NCBI GenBank assembly: GCA_009746045.1
Contig: RPFO01000034.1
Location: 4,150,078-4,214,077 of the forward strand
Reading direction: 5' to 3'
Length of the DNA: 64,000 nucleotides
Origin: Mesostigma viride
Lineage: Eukaryota; Streptophyta; Mesostigmatophyceae; Mesostigmatales; Mesostigmataceae
Shown here: piece after piece, positions 47,601 to 57,340 of the stretch
How positions within the stretch are numbered: the first letter of the stretch is position 1
Layout: every line of letters starts with the position of its first letter
Position numbers and translations under genes: made by a program
Notes under the pieces: model-generated
Seen by the model: only the letters and a program-made list of their open reading frames with translations
What the model was told of the DNA's origin: nothing
Databases searched by the model: none

Positions 47601-50600
47601 CTGCAGCTCCCCGAGGGCAAGCTGCGGGAGGACATCGAAGCGCTCGCGGCACGCCTCAAGTTCCCCCTCAAGAAGCTGTTTGTCATCGACGGCAGCAAGA
47701 GGTCCAGCCACAGCAACGTGCGTGCCACTCTGTAGGGTGGGGGGGGGCTACCTTGCTGCTGAAGGGGGGAAGCCGGGGTTCCCACGTGACGCAGTCTACG
47801 TGCTTTTAATTAACTAATTAGTCAAGGGGGGGAACCAGGGGTACTCAGCCATATGTGGGGAGGGGGAAGCAGAGGCATTACGTTCTACGGGAGGGGCGTG
47901 TAGGGGAGGGGGCAGCTGCATGGTGCGGCAGGGGCGGTTGGCTGCAGGAGGGGATGGTGAAAGAGCCACACCAGAGGCGGTCTGGGCAGGCTTTGGCCAA
48001 AGGTTTCGTCTGTCCACGATGTGTTGGCCAGGATTGGGTGTGGACTTCTGGGCAACGACACGACTATATATCGCCAATAGGGCCGTTGAGGATCCAGCCA
48101 GGTGGCGCACAACCGGTGCAGGCGGCACAGAACGCGTATTATCACGCAAGCTGGAAATAGCAGCCGTGATGATTCCTGGAGGCCGCTCATCCCCTCGCTG
48201 TAGTCATCTCATGTCAAGGTGTGTGCCCCGTGGCTCGTCTAGCAGAAGCCCTTACTGGCCACAACAAGGGTTTTTTATGCCCAGAGCTACTTGTCGCATC
48301 TCTCTGTGATCTCACAGCTCACCCACCAGGTGCCTGCCGGTTGCTGGTTGCACGTCTCCTTCACTCCCCTCTTGTTGGGCGCCCCCCCCCCCCCTTGGGC
48401 TGGCGCAGGCCTACATGTTTGGCTTCTTCAAGAACAAGCGCATCGTCCTGTTTGACACGCTGGTCAACCAGGTAGGGACAGGCAGCGTTCACAACCATAG
48501 TTCGGAACATCTCACTCACGGCCATGCGGTGGGCACACAGCCAGGCCCAAGCAGGTCCACCAGGTACGCTCGATAATTCTTCACAATCGGGTGCAAGTAG
48601 GCACGCTCAAGAGGCATGCAACGCGCGGTCATGCAGGGACGAAACTAGTACATCTATCCACCTACACCAAGTCTTTGCCTACTTGTAAATCCATGTGTCG
48701 GCATGCTTCTTACCACGCACCAGGTGGGTGGGCCGCATGTACAAACATATGCGTCAAGAAACATGTATGTACCCACACGCTTGTCAACCAGGTAGGCACC
48801 CGGCGCTAGCAAAAGCAAACAAAACCGCAAGATGGCGCTGCAAGGCACGTGCACGCATGGGCCAGCGGGCTGCTGGTGCACGCAGTTCCCAATGTTGGCT
48901 GTGAAATTGTATACTAGATCTGATGCTTGAGAATTCATATATCAAATATAATGCCCGTGGCATCATATATCACATGTAATGCCTGTGAGATCTCAGCACA
49001 TACATCATGTGGTACAGTATCGTTTAACGGGGTAATATATATGTACTGTGGGCGCTATATGCATAGTAGTATACTGTGGGCGCTAGCCCTAACGAAACAG
49101 CATGCCATGCAATGCTATGTACCGGAGGAGAACGCGAAATCGTGACGCGATGGGAGTGGAACATGAGACCTTCTGAGTTCTGCCCGCACAATCAACCGTG
49201 TGACCAGCAGGACTGTTGTTTGCTGAGGATGTACAAATCACTTACTCCTTCTAACGCCCTGACCTCTCCTTGTAATCCAAAACACTTAAGCCAGGCTTTC
49301 TTGTTGCGAGGCAAATGTGTGCAGGTACTGCCGCATGGCAACGCAAGCCCTACCTCATATGCCGCCTCTGTGCGTGTGTGACGATCGTTAATTATGGTTC
49401 TAATGCTGCAACCTCTCCTGTGCCCCCCCCGCCCCCCCCCAAATACCCACCCGATACCCACTTACCCACAGAGCACTCCGGAGCAAGTGGTAGCGGTTAT
49501 CGCGCATGAGTTGGGCCACTGGAAGCTCAACCACACGCTGTTCAACTTTGTGACCATGCAGGTAAGGTCACGGTGGTAGAGTGACCATGCAGGTATGGTT
49601 ACTGTAATGGAGTGACCATGAGGTATGGCCACACGCCTTACCTTGTGCCATGCCATCCCTGCCAAACCGTATTCTTCCCTTTTTGCCCTAGGATGCGGCT
49701 GCGGGGGTGCTTGTATGCTAGCCACGTTCTCCCAACCGCACACTTCCCGCCACCTGCCCCATGCGCTGCTGCTGCCCCGCGTGGAACCGTGTACGCAACC
49801 ACACACACGGGCATGCTTGCGCTTCAACGCCCCTATCATGCACCTTCCCACACACAGACCCCAGGTGTTGCTGCTGCTCCACTGCTGCTGCTCCACTGCT
49901 GCTGCTCCACTGCTGCTGCTCCACTGCTGCTGCTCCACTGCTGCCGCTCCACTGCTGCTGCTCCACTGCTGCTGCTCCACTGCTGCTGCTCCACTGCTGC
50001 TGCTCCACTGCTGCTGCTCCACTGCTGCTGCTCCACTTGTGTGGTCATCCATGTTCGTGCTTGTTCATTTTCTTTCTCCCAACCCCACGGTTCCTTGCCC
50101 CAGGTCCTGCTGCTGGTCCAGCTGGGCGGCTACAGCCTCTTCCGCACCTACTCGGACGTGTTCACCAGCTTTGGCTTCTCCCTTGGTAACGGCGTGCAGC
50201 ACCCGGTGCTCATCGGCCTGCTGCTCTACAACTACATGCTGTCGCCAGTAGACCACCTGATCCACTTTGGGCAGAACCTGCTCTCGCGACGATTTGAGTT
50301 CCAGGTGAGGCCTCTTTCTGCTCTCACTTCCAGGTGAGGCCTCTGTCTGCTTTCACTCCAGGTGAGGGCTCTTTCTGCTCTCACTTCCAGGTGAGGCCTC
50401 TTTCTGCTTTCACTCCAGGTGAGGTCTCTTTCTGCTTTCACTCCAGGTGAGGCCTCTTTCTGCTCTCGCTTCCAGGTGGGTTCTCTTTCTGCTCTCACTC
50501 CAGGTGAGGGCTCTGTCTGCTCTCACTCCCAGGTGAGGGCTCTTTCTGCTCTCACTCCAGGTGAGGCCTCTTTCTGCTCTCACTCCCAGGTGAGTTCTCT

Positions 50601-53208
50601 TGCTGCTCTCACTTCCAGGTGAGGTCTCTTTCTGCTTTCACTCCAGGTGAGGGCTCTTTCTGCTCTCACTTCCAGGTGAGTTCTCTTTCTGCTCTCACTT
50701 CCAGGTGAGGCCTCTTTCTGCTTTCACTCCAGGTGAGGTCTCTTTCTGCTTTCACTCCAGGTGAGGCCTCTTTCTGCTATCGCTTCCAGGTGAGTTCTCT
50801 CTCTGCTCTCACTCCAGGTGAGGGCTCTTTCTGCTCTCACTTCCAGGTGAGGGCTCTTTCTGCTCTCACTTCCAGGTGAGGGCTCTTTCTGCTCTCACTC
50901 CAGGTGAGGGCTCTTTCTGCTCTCACTTCCAGGTGAGTTCTCTTGCTGCTCTCACTCCCAGGTGAGGCCTCTTTCTGCTCTCACTTCCAGGTGAGGTCTC
51001 TTTCTGCTTTCACTCCAGGTGAGGGCTCTTTCTGCTCTCACTTCCAGGTGAGTTCTCTTTCTGCTTTCACTTCCAGGTGAGGGCTCTTTCTGCTCTCACT
51101 TCCAGGTGAGGTCTCTTTCTGCTTTCACGTCCAGGTGATTTTCTTGCCCCTTCGAGTTGCAGGTGAGGGTCTTGCCCCTTTCGTGTGTAGGTGAGGCTCT
51201 TTTTGCATGATGCCAAGATGGGGTTCTTGGCTGCCTGTGGCAGTGTCGGCTTCCAGTACAGGCAAGCCCCCCAGTGCTGTGGTGGGTAGACGCGGTGAGT
51301 GTTGTGCAGCACCTGTCCTCACTTGGGGGGCCTTGGCGTGTGTTTGATTCGTGATATTTGGTATTGCAGAGCTGCGCATATTGCCAGCTGTACTGTAAAC
51401 AATAAAGAGTTCCTACGCTGTTGTGCTTAATGGACCATATGGCCCGCGCTTCAAAGTGCGATGATAAAACTAGAGCGCACGTAACTGGTAACATGTGCTT
51501 GGTCATATAGTTCCGTGGCTAGTCAGCAAGGCAGAATAAATAGTATAGTATTCAACGTTTGCATTGTCAGCCAGCCAATGAACTCACAGAAAAGGCTAGC
51601 GAGCATGATCGCTGGCCTCTGCATATTACGTATGGTGTCTGTCTAGGAAGGCAAGAGTGGGTGACGCGGGGTGGGGGAGTTACCCTGCCACGCCGGTTCC
51701 GCTGCATCTTGAACCCATCAGTACCTCTCTTCCAGCATATTTGCTGGTGATGCTTACGATTTCTGGAAGATTTTGCCCATCCACAAAAGGTAGATGGCGC
51801 TCATTTGTCCATATTTAGGCTTGCCCTCTCTAAGTGCGTAAGCCATCCCCTCCAGCCGTGGCCCTGGCCCTTCGTGTGAGAATTTTTCATGGCAGTTTTA
51901 TCCAGGCAGCCCTGGCTGCCTCCAACGTTTGCCCTGCATATGGCACGCATGCCGAGCAAATGACAATGACTCCCCGTGGTCTGGCTGAGTTCCAGTTTCC
52001 ATCGGCCATCTCACTGAGGAGTGAGGATGCCTGCCTGTTTTACGGCAATGGCACTAGGTTGCATCCACTTAATTTCTATAGCAGTATTTATCTTACACCG
52101 CTGGCTTCGCACTGGCCCTCTTCCCCCCTTCCCCCCTTCCCCCCTTCCCCAACTCGTCAACATGGCAGGCGGACGCCTTTGCCAAGGACCTGGGCTACTG
52201 CGAGTCCTTGTGCTCGGGTCTGGTCAAGCTACAGGTGAGATGCTTGCGTGAGCAGTGCCTTGGGGTGAGTAGTGCCTTGGGTGCTCTAATGTGCCTGCTC
52301 TTGGCCCGTGGTTTGCGTATGATTTGGTGGGTACACACAAGACCTTGCCATGCGGGTGCGCGCCCCACCCGTTCTTTGCTGTTTGCTGTTGTCCCCATGA
52401 CTCCTCCTCCTGTGTGGTGGCTAGTGCGCGCATAGGCTTTGCAAAAGGGGATCAAGAAAGGTGTTGTGGGTGACCTACGCTAGCAGGTGTTTAGGAACAG
52501 CAAATCCCAGGCAGTCGGATGCAAGCACTAGTTCTGGCAACACCCAGTTAGCCTGACAAGGAGGCCGGTTTATCAACGGGTAAGACTGTAGGAGTCTGTT
52601 GTTTTTGTACATGGGTCTGCCGCATGGTCTCTACTTGGCTTTGGTGGTCAACCCTTTTCTTCACCTTTCCAAAACATCAAAGAGATAACCAGCGCAGGCC
52701 AGAACTTACTATTAAGTTTTTTCTTTTACCAATGTCACATTACATCTATCGCGCACAGATGGGACCGTGAATTTCGACCAGGATCCAGATTCCAGGAGAA
52801 TTCGGCTACTTCTGTCTCATGCTTAGATCTTCTGCTATTCCTGATGGCTGCAAGCCCTGATGGTTAGTACAGATTATGAAAACTCTTTTTGCTGTTCTCA
52901 TCATGGCAGCCATGCTGAATGCATCATACTTTTACCGTGTGATGCTCAAAGGTGTTTCCCAGATTTTTGGTGCTCCGACCTGTTGAGTCCTAACCCAGAT
53001 TTTTAGTGCGCCAACCTAACTTTCTTTCGCTTCCCACTGACATATGTGGTTTGTGTTGTGGTCACAGGAGGAGAACCTATCCAGCATGGACAGCGACCCG
53101 CTCTATTCTGCGTACCACTACAGCCATCCGCCTCTGATAGAACGGCTGTCTGCGCTATGTGGGCCTGGGCAATCCATTGCGGACCTTGCAACCAAGAAGG
53201 ATCAGTGA
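23650..53208 (+). CDS. STE24: CAAX prenyl protease 1 (Ste24-type zinc metalloprotease, M48)
   Basis: Complete 12-exon gene, 440 aa (family about 420-475): 23650-23837, 41679-41763, 42481-42579, 43674-43739, 44595-44693, 46382-46495, 47607-47717, 48409-48471, 49472-49561, 50104-50304, 52169-52234, 53068-53208. Every junction is GT-AG with matching phase, including the one across the 17.8 kb first intron. Family blocks in order: [10 protein letters not shown] and [13 protein letters not shown] near the N terminus, [36 protein letters not shown], the zinc site HELGH (H287, E288, H291), third ligand Glu370 in [15 protein letters not shown], and [12 protein letters not shown] at the C terminus. 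It cleaves after the prenylated cysteine of CAAX proteins in the ER or inner nuclear membrane. The ATG at 23650 gives about 21 residues before FETYLDLRQ, as in the family; an in-frame ATG at 23578 is less likely. Confidence 0.95.
24536..41444. repeat. 16.9 kb minisatellite, 39-bp and 32-bp units, in STE24 intron 1
   Basis: The long unit (39 bp) is GGTTCTTGTGGTGGCGGCAC followed by CATCCTGTGGGGACCCCGC. The short unit (about 32 bp) lacks ACCCCGC; variants have one G or C more or less at the junction. There are roughly 450 units, nearly free of substitutions: the few seen include CACCATC to CGCCATC at 26471, 33780, 40989 and 41098, and small deletions near 33868, 38490, 38707 and 39078. The first unit (from 24536) and the last (41397-41444) are diverged and resemble each other. 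No stop codon occurs in any of six frames. Long and short units alternate irregularly. Confidence 0.98.
41763..41969 (+). repeat. Copies of the exon 2 donor in STE24 intron 2
   Basis: The junction is ATGCCCTGGCTTTGGGAT, then GTGAGTGG (41746-41771). GCATGCCCTGGCTGTGGGGC lies at 41874-41895, and ACATGCCCTGGCTGTGGACT, then GTGAGCGG, at 41942-41969. The intron start GTGAGTGGTGGTGGGCC is also repeated at 41789-41807. Confidence 0.75.
42766..42930. repeat. Imperfect palindrome in STE24 intron 3
   Basis: The core is GTCCTGGTCAGT and ACTGACCAGGAC, both exact over 12 bp. Outer arms are ATCTTAAAGTGGAG against CTACTTTAAGAT and CCAGGGCTG against CAGCCCTG. Two short tandem copies of CCAGGGCCGTGA precede it. 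A MITE-like fold-back element is possible. Confidence 0.6.
44870..45410 (+). repeat. 54-bp tandem array in STE24 intron 5
   Basis: Ten copies with exact 54-bp spacing (44886, 44940 and onwards to 45372), almost identical; the last is diverged at its 3' end. Each unit holds an acceptor-like CTCCTTTTGTCCTAG followed by GTGACC and, 27 nt on, a donor-like GATAACAAG followed by GTGAAG. Because 54 is 3x18, one frame stays open for long stretches on the minus strand; no gene is implied. Confidence 0.95.
45918..45965. repeat. ATT trinucleotide microsatellite
   Basis: Imperfect TTA/ATT repeats with CTA variants in STE24 intron 5. Confidence 0.9.
46496..46615 (+). repeat. Repeats of the intron start in STE24 intron 6
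   Basis: The intron begins GTGAGGCATGGCATGATG. ATGAGGCATGGCATGGC and ATGAGGCATGGCATGAC follow at about 46557-46590, with several GTGGCATGAG variants between. Confidence 0.6.
47100..47553 (+). repeat. (GGTGCT)n hexanucleotide array in STE24 intron 6
   Basis: About 75 copies with rare GGCGCT and TCTGCT variants, ending about 50 bp before the acceptor at 47606. It creates spurious Gly-Ala, Leu-Val and Cys-Trp open frames. Confidence 0.97.
47779..47803 (-). mobile_element. Lone end of the CACGTAGACTGCG MITE family
   Basis: CCCACGTGACGCAGTCTACG, then TGC, followed by TTTTAATTAA; it is the inverse of the left end at 13975-13997. Only one end is recognised here. Confidence 0.55.
48775..48796 (+). 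repeat. Copy of the exon 8 donor in STE24 intron 8
   Basis: ACACGCTTGTCAACCAGGTA, then GG, matches the junction at 48455-48476 (ACACGCTGGTCAACCAG, then GTAGG) with one mismatch, 320 bp downstream. Confidence 0.8.
49580..49630 (+). repeat. Two copies of the exon 9 donor in STE24 intron 9
   Basis: The junction is TTGTGACCATGCAG, then GTAAGG. AGTGACCATGCAGGTATGG occurs at 49580-49597 and AGTGACCATGAGGTATGG at 49611-49628. Confidence 0.8.
49866..50036 (+). repeat. 14-bp tandem array (CTCCACTGCTGCTG)n in STE24 intron 9
   Basis: About 12 copies with a single CTGCCG variant, ending 67 bp before the acceptor of exon 10. Confidence 0.95.
50299..51193 (+). repeat. 28/29-bp array of fused acceptor-donor sites in STE24 intron 10
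   Basis: From the true donor of exon 10 (TTCCAG, then GTGAGGCC) the segment CTCTTTCTGCTCTCACTTCC plus AG, then GTGAGG, repeats. I count 31 further AG-GTGAG-type junctions up to about 51193, the last ones decayed (GTGTAGGTGAGG). Each has a pyrimidine-rich tract, CAG and a good GTGAG donor with no exon between, which is the architecture of recursive splice sites. Confidence 0.95.
52244..52283 (+). repeat. 17-bp tandem duplication at the start of STE24 intron 11
   Basis: GTGAGCAGTGCCTTGGG is followed directly by GTGAGTAGTGCCTTGGG, just after the true donor GTGAGATGC. Confidence 0.7.
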
Positions 53209-54180
53209 TCGCAAGTTGTCTAATGTACAACCATGTTTGAGATTTCGTTTATGTGATGTTATTTTTTAAAAGAACATGACCTGTTGATGATATGGTTCGA
53301 TCGTCGTGCCCCTACTTTGATCCATGCATGTCCATGTCAATATCTACCTGCTAGTGGGTCAGTATAATCCTAGTCCTCACACGCGACGTTGGACCGCCAT
53401 GCGTCTGGAGGAATAGTTGTCTCACTTCATATAATGCTAGTAGCGAGGGCGGCATATATGCCACATGCATGTTGATAAAATATCCGATGTTCACGCTTTA
53501 CTTGCTTTTCCGATCCTCGCGCATGTGGATATCGATATGCTGGTAATTGCCTTGCACATCAAGGCCCGGATCGTATGCAATAACGGCTGAACATGCCTGA
53601 CAGCGGAGCTCAGAACTTTTGCGTCTGAGCCCCAAACTCAGTCAGATCACTTGCATTCGACGCGCCTTTTTAAGACGCACCCGCCAGTATCAAGGAGACA
53701 ACCAGCGCAGGCCAGAAATCGGGAGAATCCGGACCATGGTAGCTCGAGCCTGCCGTTATCTTGTCCGCGTGTTCGAGTCGTTCAGGATGATGAAGATGAA
53801 TGGTGATGGAAATGTGTAGCCGTGTGCATTGAAATTATGGCTGGCTTACGTGTAGAGCGACTAGATGACCTAGACGGTGGGGCCGGAAACAGCATGCTTG
53901 ATCAGGGCGTGTGTTTCGAGCCTAACTGGCCGGGAGTGACGCACCCGCCAGTATAATCGGCTGCATGAATGGCTGAAATGCGCAGTATTGACAAAGTTGC
54001 GCGCACGTGACACAATCTTCCGGCAATAATTCATGACCCCAAAAGCTAAACGAGGTCTGGACTTTAAAGGAGCTTTCCGGCTCCTGAGCCGAACCCACTC
54101 GCCCTTGCGCCTCTCGCTCTGCCGCCCGGCCCATCCATAGCCAATCCATAGCCAAGCGCCTCGCCCGAGCCCATGCAAGA
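53209..54180. other. Intergenic spacer
   Basis: No gene seen. It contains the retroelement-like insertion 53691-53937. No polyadenylation signal for STE24 could be identified with confidence. Confidence 0.5.
53674..53954 (+). mobile_element. 247-bp insertion flanked by a 17-bp direct repeat
   Basis: GACGCACCCGCCAGTAT occurs at 53674-53690 and again at 53938-53954, exactly flanking 53691-53937. The insert starts CAAGGAGACAACCAGCGCAG and ends in a tRNA B-box-like GTGTTTCGAGCC. A long exact duplication is typical of target-primed retrotransposition (SINE or LINE) and unlike the short duplications of cut-and-paste elements. It is the best-preserved member of the family also seen at 15575 and 13455. 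Confidence 0.75.
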
Positions 54181-54589
54181 AACCTTGCCGCGAACACAAA
54201 TGGAGTCGCGCCCCGGCAACGAAAGTGTATATCCTTCTTTGACTGGCAATGTCTGCCCAAGGCACAATGCATGTGCTCAGGTCATCAAGTACTTCACACA
54301 GGAGCGCAAGATTGTTTTGCTCACGCAGGGGATGCTTTCGACTACAACGAGCTTGCCACATGGAGTTGCTCTTCAATGCGTCAGAAATGCTCCAGCGCCT
54401 GATTATCCTGACCAACTTCCATTCAACCTCCGCAGTCGCCCATGCAGAAGAATCGCGCACAACAGAGCCGCGCTTTCGGCCCCAACATTTCAAGGTCGAC
54501 GATCACGACTGGACCAACATCAAGGAGACAACATGTCCCCGGCCAGCTAGTGCTCTGCACTGCATCTTCTACGGGGACTAGGCCTCGCT

Positions 54590-55700
54590 TTACGACCTGT
54601 GCATCCATCTCGACAGCATCCATCGCCCCATCACACCGGACGGCTCCTGGTTTAGCCCCAGGTCTCTGTTCGGTTGCCCCCGCCCCCAACTCCAGCACAC
54701 CGTTCTCAACTCTCTCCTCATGCGCTCTGATGGCGAGATCTGGTGGGCTCCATCCATCTCCGCATCCGCACTCCGTTCCATCCTTATGGACGCCCTCCAG
54801 CAGCACGTGACTCCCCTTGCCGCAGATGTGGCAGCAACGGGCAGCACGCTGGCTGCTGAGCTCCCTCACCTTTGATTCCACCACCGTCACCTCCACCGCC
54901 ACCCTCCTCGCCTCCTCCACCGCCACTGCCGCCTTCACTTCCACCGCCGAGATCAAAGCCCAGCTGACCTCGACATCGACCAGCACCTCAAGGACCACGC
55001 CATCGCCATCGAGTGCCTGCAACACACCGCAGACCTTACCACCCAGGCGGTGAAGGAAATCGCTGCCCAGCCGGCATCTGCTGGCCCGGCCACTGAGCGG
55101 TGCCCCTCTCACCCAGACCTGGGCGGACCTGCTTGAGCACCACACCACCGGCCTCCGGCTCCACCACCTCCACCATCGCGGCACAGCTCAAGCAACAAGC
55201 GCTCGGCCTCCGCGAGGAGGCCGACATCACCCAGCGCAGCCACAATGTCATCGTCAAGCACTTCGACCAGCCGGTAGATGAGACCTCGGAGACCCTTCTC
55301 ATGGCGTTTATGCGCGACATTCTTGCCCCCATGCACCTCACTGGTGAGCTGCGGATGTCGGCTGTCCGCCTTCCCGGCCCGCGCGCAAGGTAAGGCTGGC
55401 CCGGCTCCCGTGCTCCTCACCTTTAAGTACATGGCGGATAAGCTGTCGTTCCTTAAATGCCGCAAGAAGCTCTCGAGGACTCGCTACACGCTGGACGACG
55501 ACTTGATCCAGGGTCGACCCTGGCCCAGCAACAGCGACGCGAGCTATGGCCGACCTACCCTTCAGCTCCGGCAGAGCGCAGGGGCCGGGGAAACTGGTAT
55601 ACACTGCAGAGGGGCCCCCGGGGGCGGTCATCCACGTCGACCACAAGCCTTGGCAGGCGCCCCTCGGCCACCCCAGCAACCTCAGTCTAGCTAGGGAATG
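54590..55700 (+). pseudogene. Non-LTR retrotransposon ORF1-like fragment, copy 1
   Basis: Coding similarity moves between frames. A coiled-coil-like stretch (DIDQHLKDHAIAIECLQHTA) lies around 54980-55060, then APVLLTFKYMADKLSFLKCR with a following TRYTLDDDL at 55400-55500, then LAQQQRRELWPTY and KLVYTAEGPPGAVIHVDHKP. The order (coiled coil, then an RNA-binding-like 'VLLTF...D-R' domain) is that of LINE ORF1 proteins. Several frameshifts and stops show it is dead. The region 54180-54590 immediately upstream may be its 5' part but is not recognisable. Confidence 0.5.
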
Positions 55701-56127
55701 TATAACAGTAGTGTAGATTAGTCAGGCTTACGGCCCAGCACGTGGCCTCGATCAGTACGCGCATGTGCGCCCATCATGGCCCCATGGATAATGCCTTCAG
55801 AATTTAGCCAAGCTAGGCCTATAATAGGACTCCCCATGGATGATGCATTAAGAATTTAGCCCGGCTTAGCCTATCTATGCAGAGAGTCACGCTCTGATGA
55901 GAAGCCATGCCCTAGCCGTTTGTATAGCCATGATGATCTTCCCCCCGGCCTATGTCTGCGCCTTTAGGTAGCCGGGTGCTGGAATACATAGTGGTGTGCA
56001 GGTGCACTTTGTGCACCCGGAGCAGGTGTGGTTTACACCCTACCCGCTTGCAGGAAGTAGCCCACTAGCCCAGATTGTATTCAAAAGCCATATGCCCCTG
56101 CTGGCCCCCTTCTCAGGGATATGTGCT

Positions 56128-56185
56128 ACATATCATATAGTAGTACTCCCAACGGAGTTATGTTCCAATTCAATTTAGTAGTTCA
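56128..56185 (+). repeat. Dispersed ~55-bp repeat
   Basis: GTGCTACAT, then CTCCCAACGGAGTTATGTTC and AATTCAATTTAG; related to 7021-7075 and, inverted, to 61130-61200. Confidence 0.5.
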
Positions 56186-56206
56186 AGTCAACTTCCATTC
56201 AGCTCA

Positions 56207-57290
56207 ATGAACACGACCTTATCGCTAAGCTCCATGCAACCCCAGCTAGCCCCCGCACCCAGTGCAGCCACACCGATTCCCTCCCTCTGCAAGGATGACA
56301 TCCGCGCAGTGCTGGAGGAACACTTGACCTGGCCATCGGCCCAGAAGCTGACATGGCTGACCACGACCCTCAACACGGTGGAATTAAACCAAGGTCGCCA
56401 GCATTAATTGAAGCTCCAACGGCCCAGCTCACAGCGCTGCCAGTCCGCGGCGCAGGCTTCTGAAGCACATGGAAACCTACTTTCTCGCCGGCAGCTAGGT
56501 GCCGAGGGCAAGTACGACCTGCTCGGCATGAAGAAGCTCGAAGCCATTACCGCCCAAAACGAGCCGGACCCTCATCAGCCGCGCAGGTCCCGGATCGAGA
56601 TCGCGGCGCAGATCGACGGCCACCGGCCATGCATCGCTGCCCATGCAGCGGCCCAGCGGCCCGGCACTGGCAGCTGCATGGTGACGTACCTCTCACCGCA
56701 CTCAGGACTCGCTATGCCATGACCTGATGCGGACAGCGAGCACCTCGATCACGGACGCCATCCCGGCCGCGAGGCTCACAGGACTCAGATTGATGGACTG
56801 AGCCCACCGCCGAGCACTCTGGAAGAACGCGAGGACACTGACGTCGGCGCTCGCCGCCAATTAAGGCAGGGTGGTGCTGCGTTCGGCTTCCGGCCGGCCC
56901 AGCGGCGGCTGCCAGCTATAGGGGCAATGCAATGAGACAGCAACCCGTAGACTCTTGAGGCCAGCCCAGGAGGCAAGAGTCCTTCAAGCCCAACTGCATG
57001 GACTTTCAAGGTGCAGTAGAGCTGTGTGGGCACTACCTTCCCCATGCATTCACGGGACAAGGAGGACGACCCCCACCAGTCCTGCTCACCTTCAGCTCCA
57101 TGGAGGATGAGCGGCTGTTTCTCTATCGCCGCACAAGACTTAGTTACACGACCTCCCGTCCGCTGGTCCGACGCGGGATGACGACTAACCTCTGCTCGAA
57201 GCAGCTGGCAGCAGCTAGCGGCGTGGCCTGCACATCGGGCCGGCCATACATCCATAAGCCACAAGCAAGACCGGCTAATTAAGAAGCCCA
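56207..57290 (+). pseudogene. ORF1-like fragment, copy 2
   Basis: AATPIPSLCKDDIRAVLEEH at 56257-56316 is closely matched by copy 3 (62380-62460, PSLCKDD). Further on, PVLLTFSSMEDERLFLYRR (57078-57135) matches the PVLLTF block of copies 1 and 3. Frameshifts and stops interrupt the frame. Together with the reverse transcriptase remnant immediately downstream, this may be a single decayed element of about 2.8 kb. Confidence 0.5.
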
Positions 57291-57340
57291 TTCAAGGTCT
57301 TCTGGAGGGACGGGGACCTACTTGATTCATCAACAACCAG

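Noticed and set aside
46836-47817. Poly Gly-Ala, Leu-Val, Cys-Trp and Ala-Pro open frames
   Set aside because: Translation of the (GGTGCT)n array in STE24 intron 6; the true exon is 47607-47717.
53870-54493. Minus-strand open frame of 207 codons
   Set aside because: It spans the end of a retroelement insertion and spacer. Composition and content do not resemble a protein, and no splice-supported partner is seen.
54423-55184. Minus-strand open frame of 253 codons
   Set aside because: Antisense shadow of the GC-rich LINE ORF1-like region; no recognisable domain.
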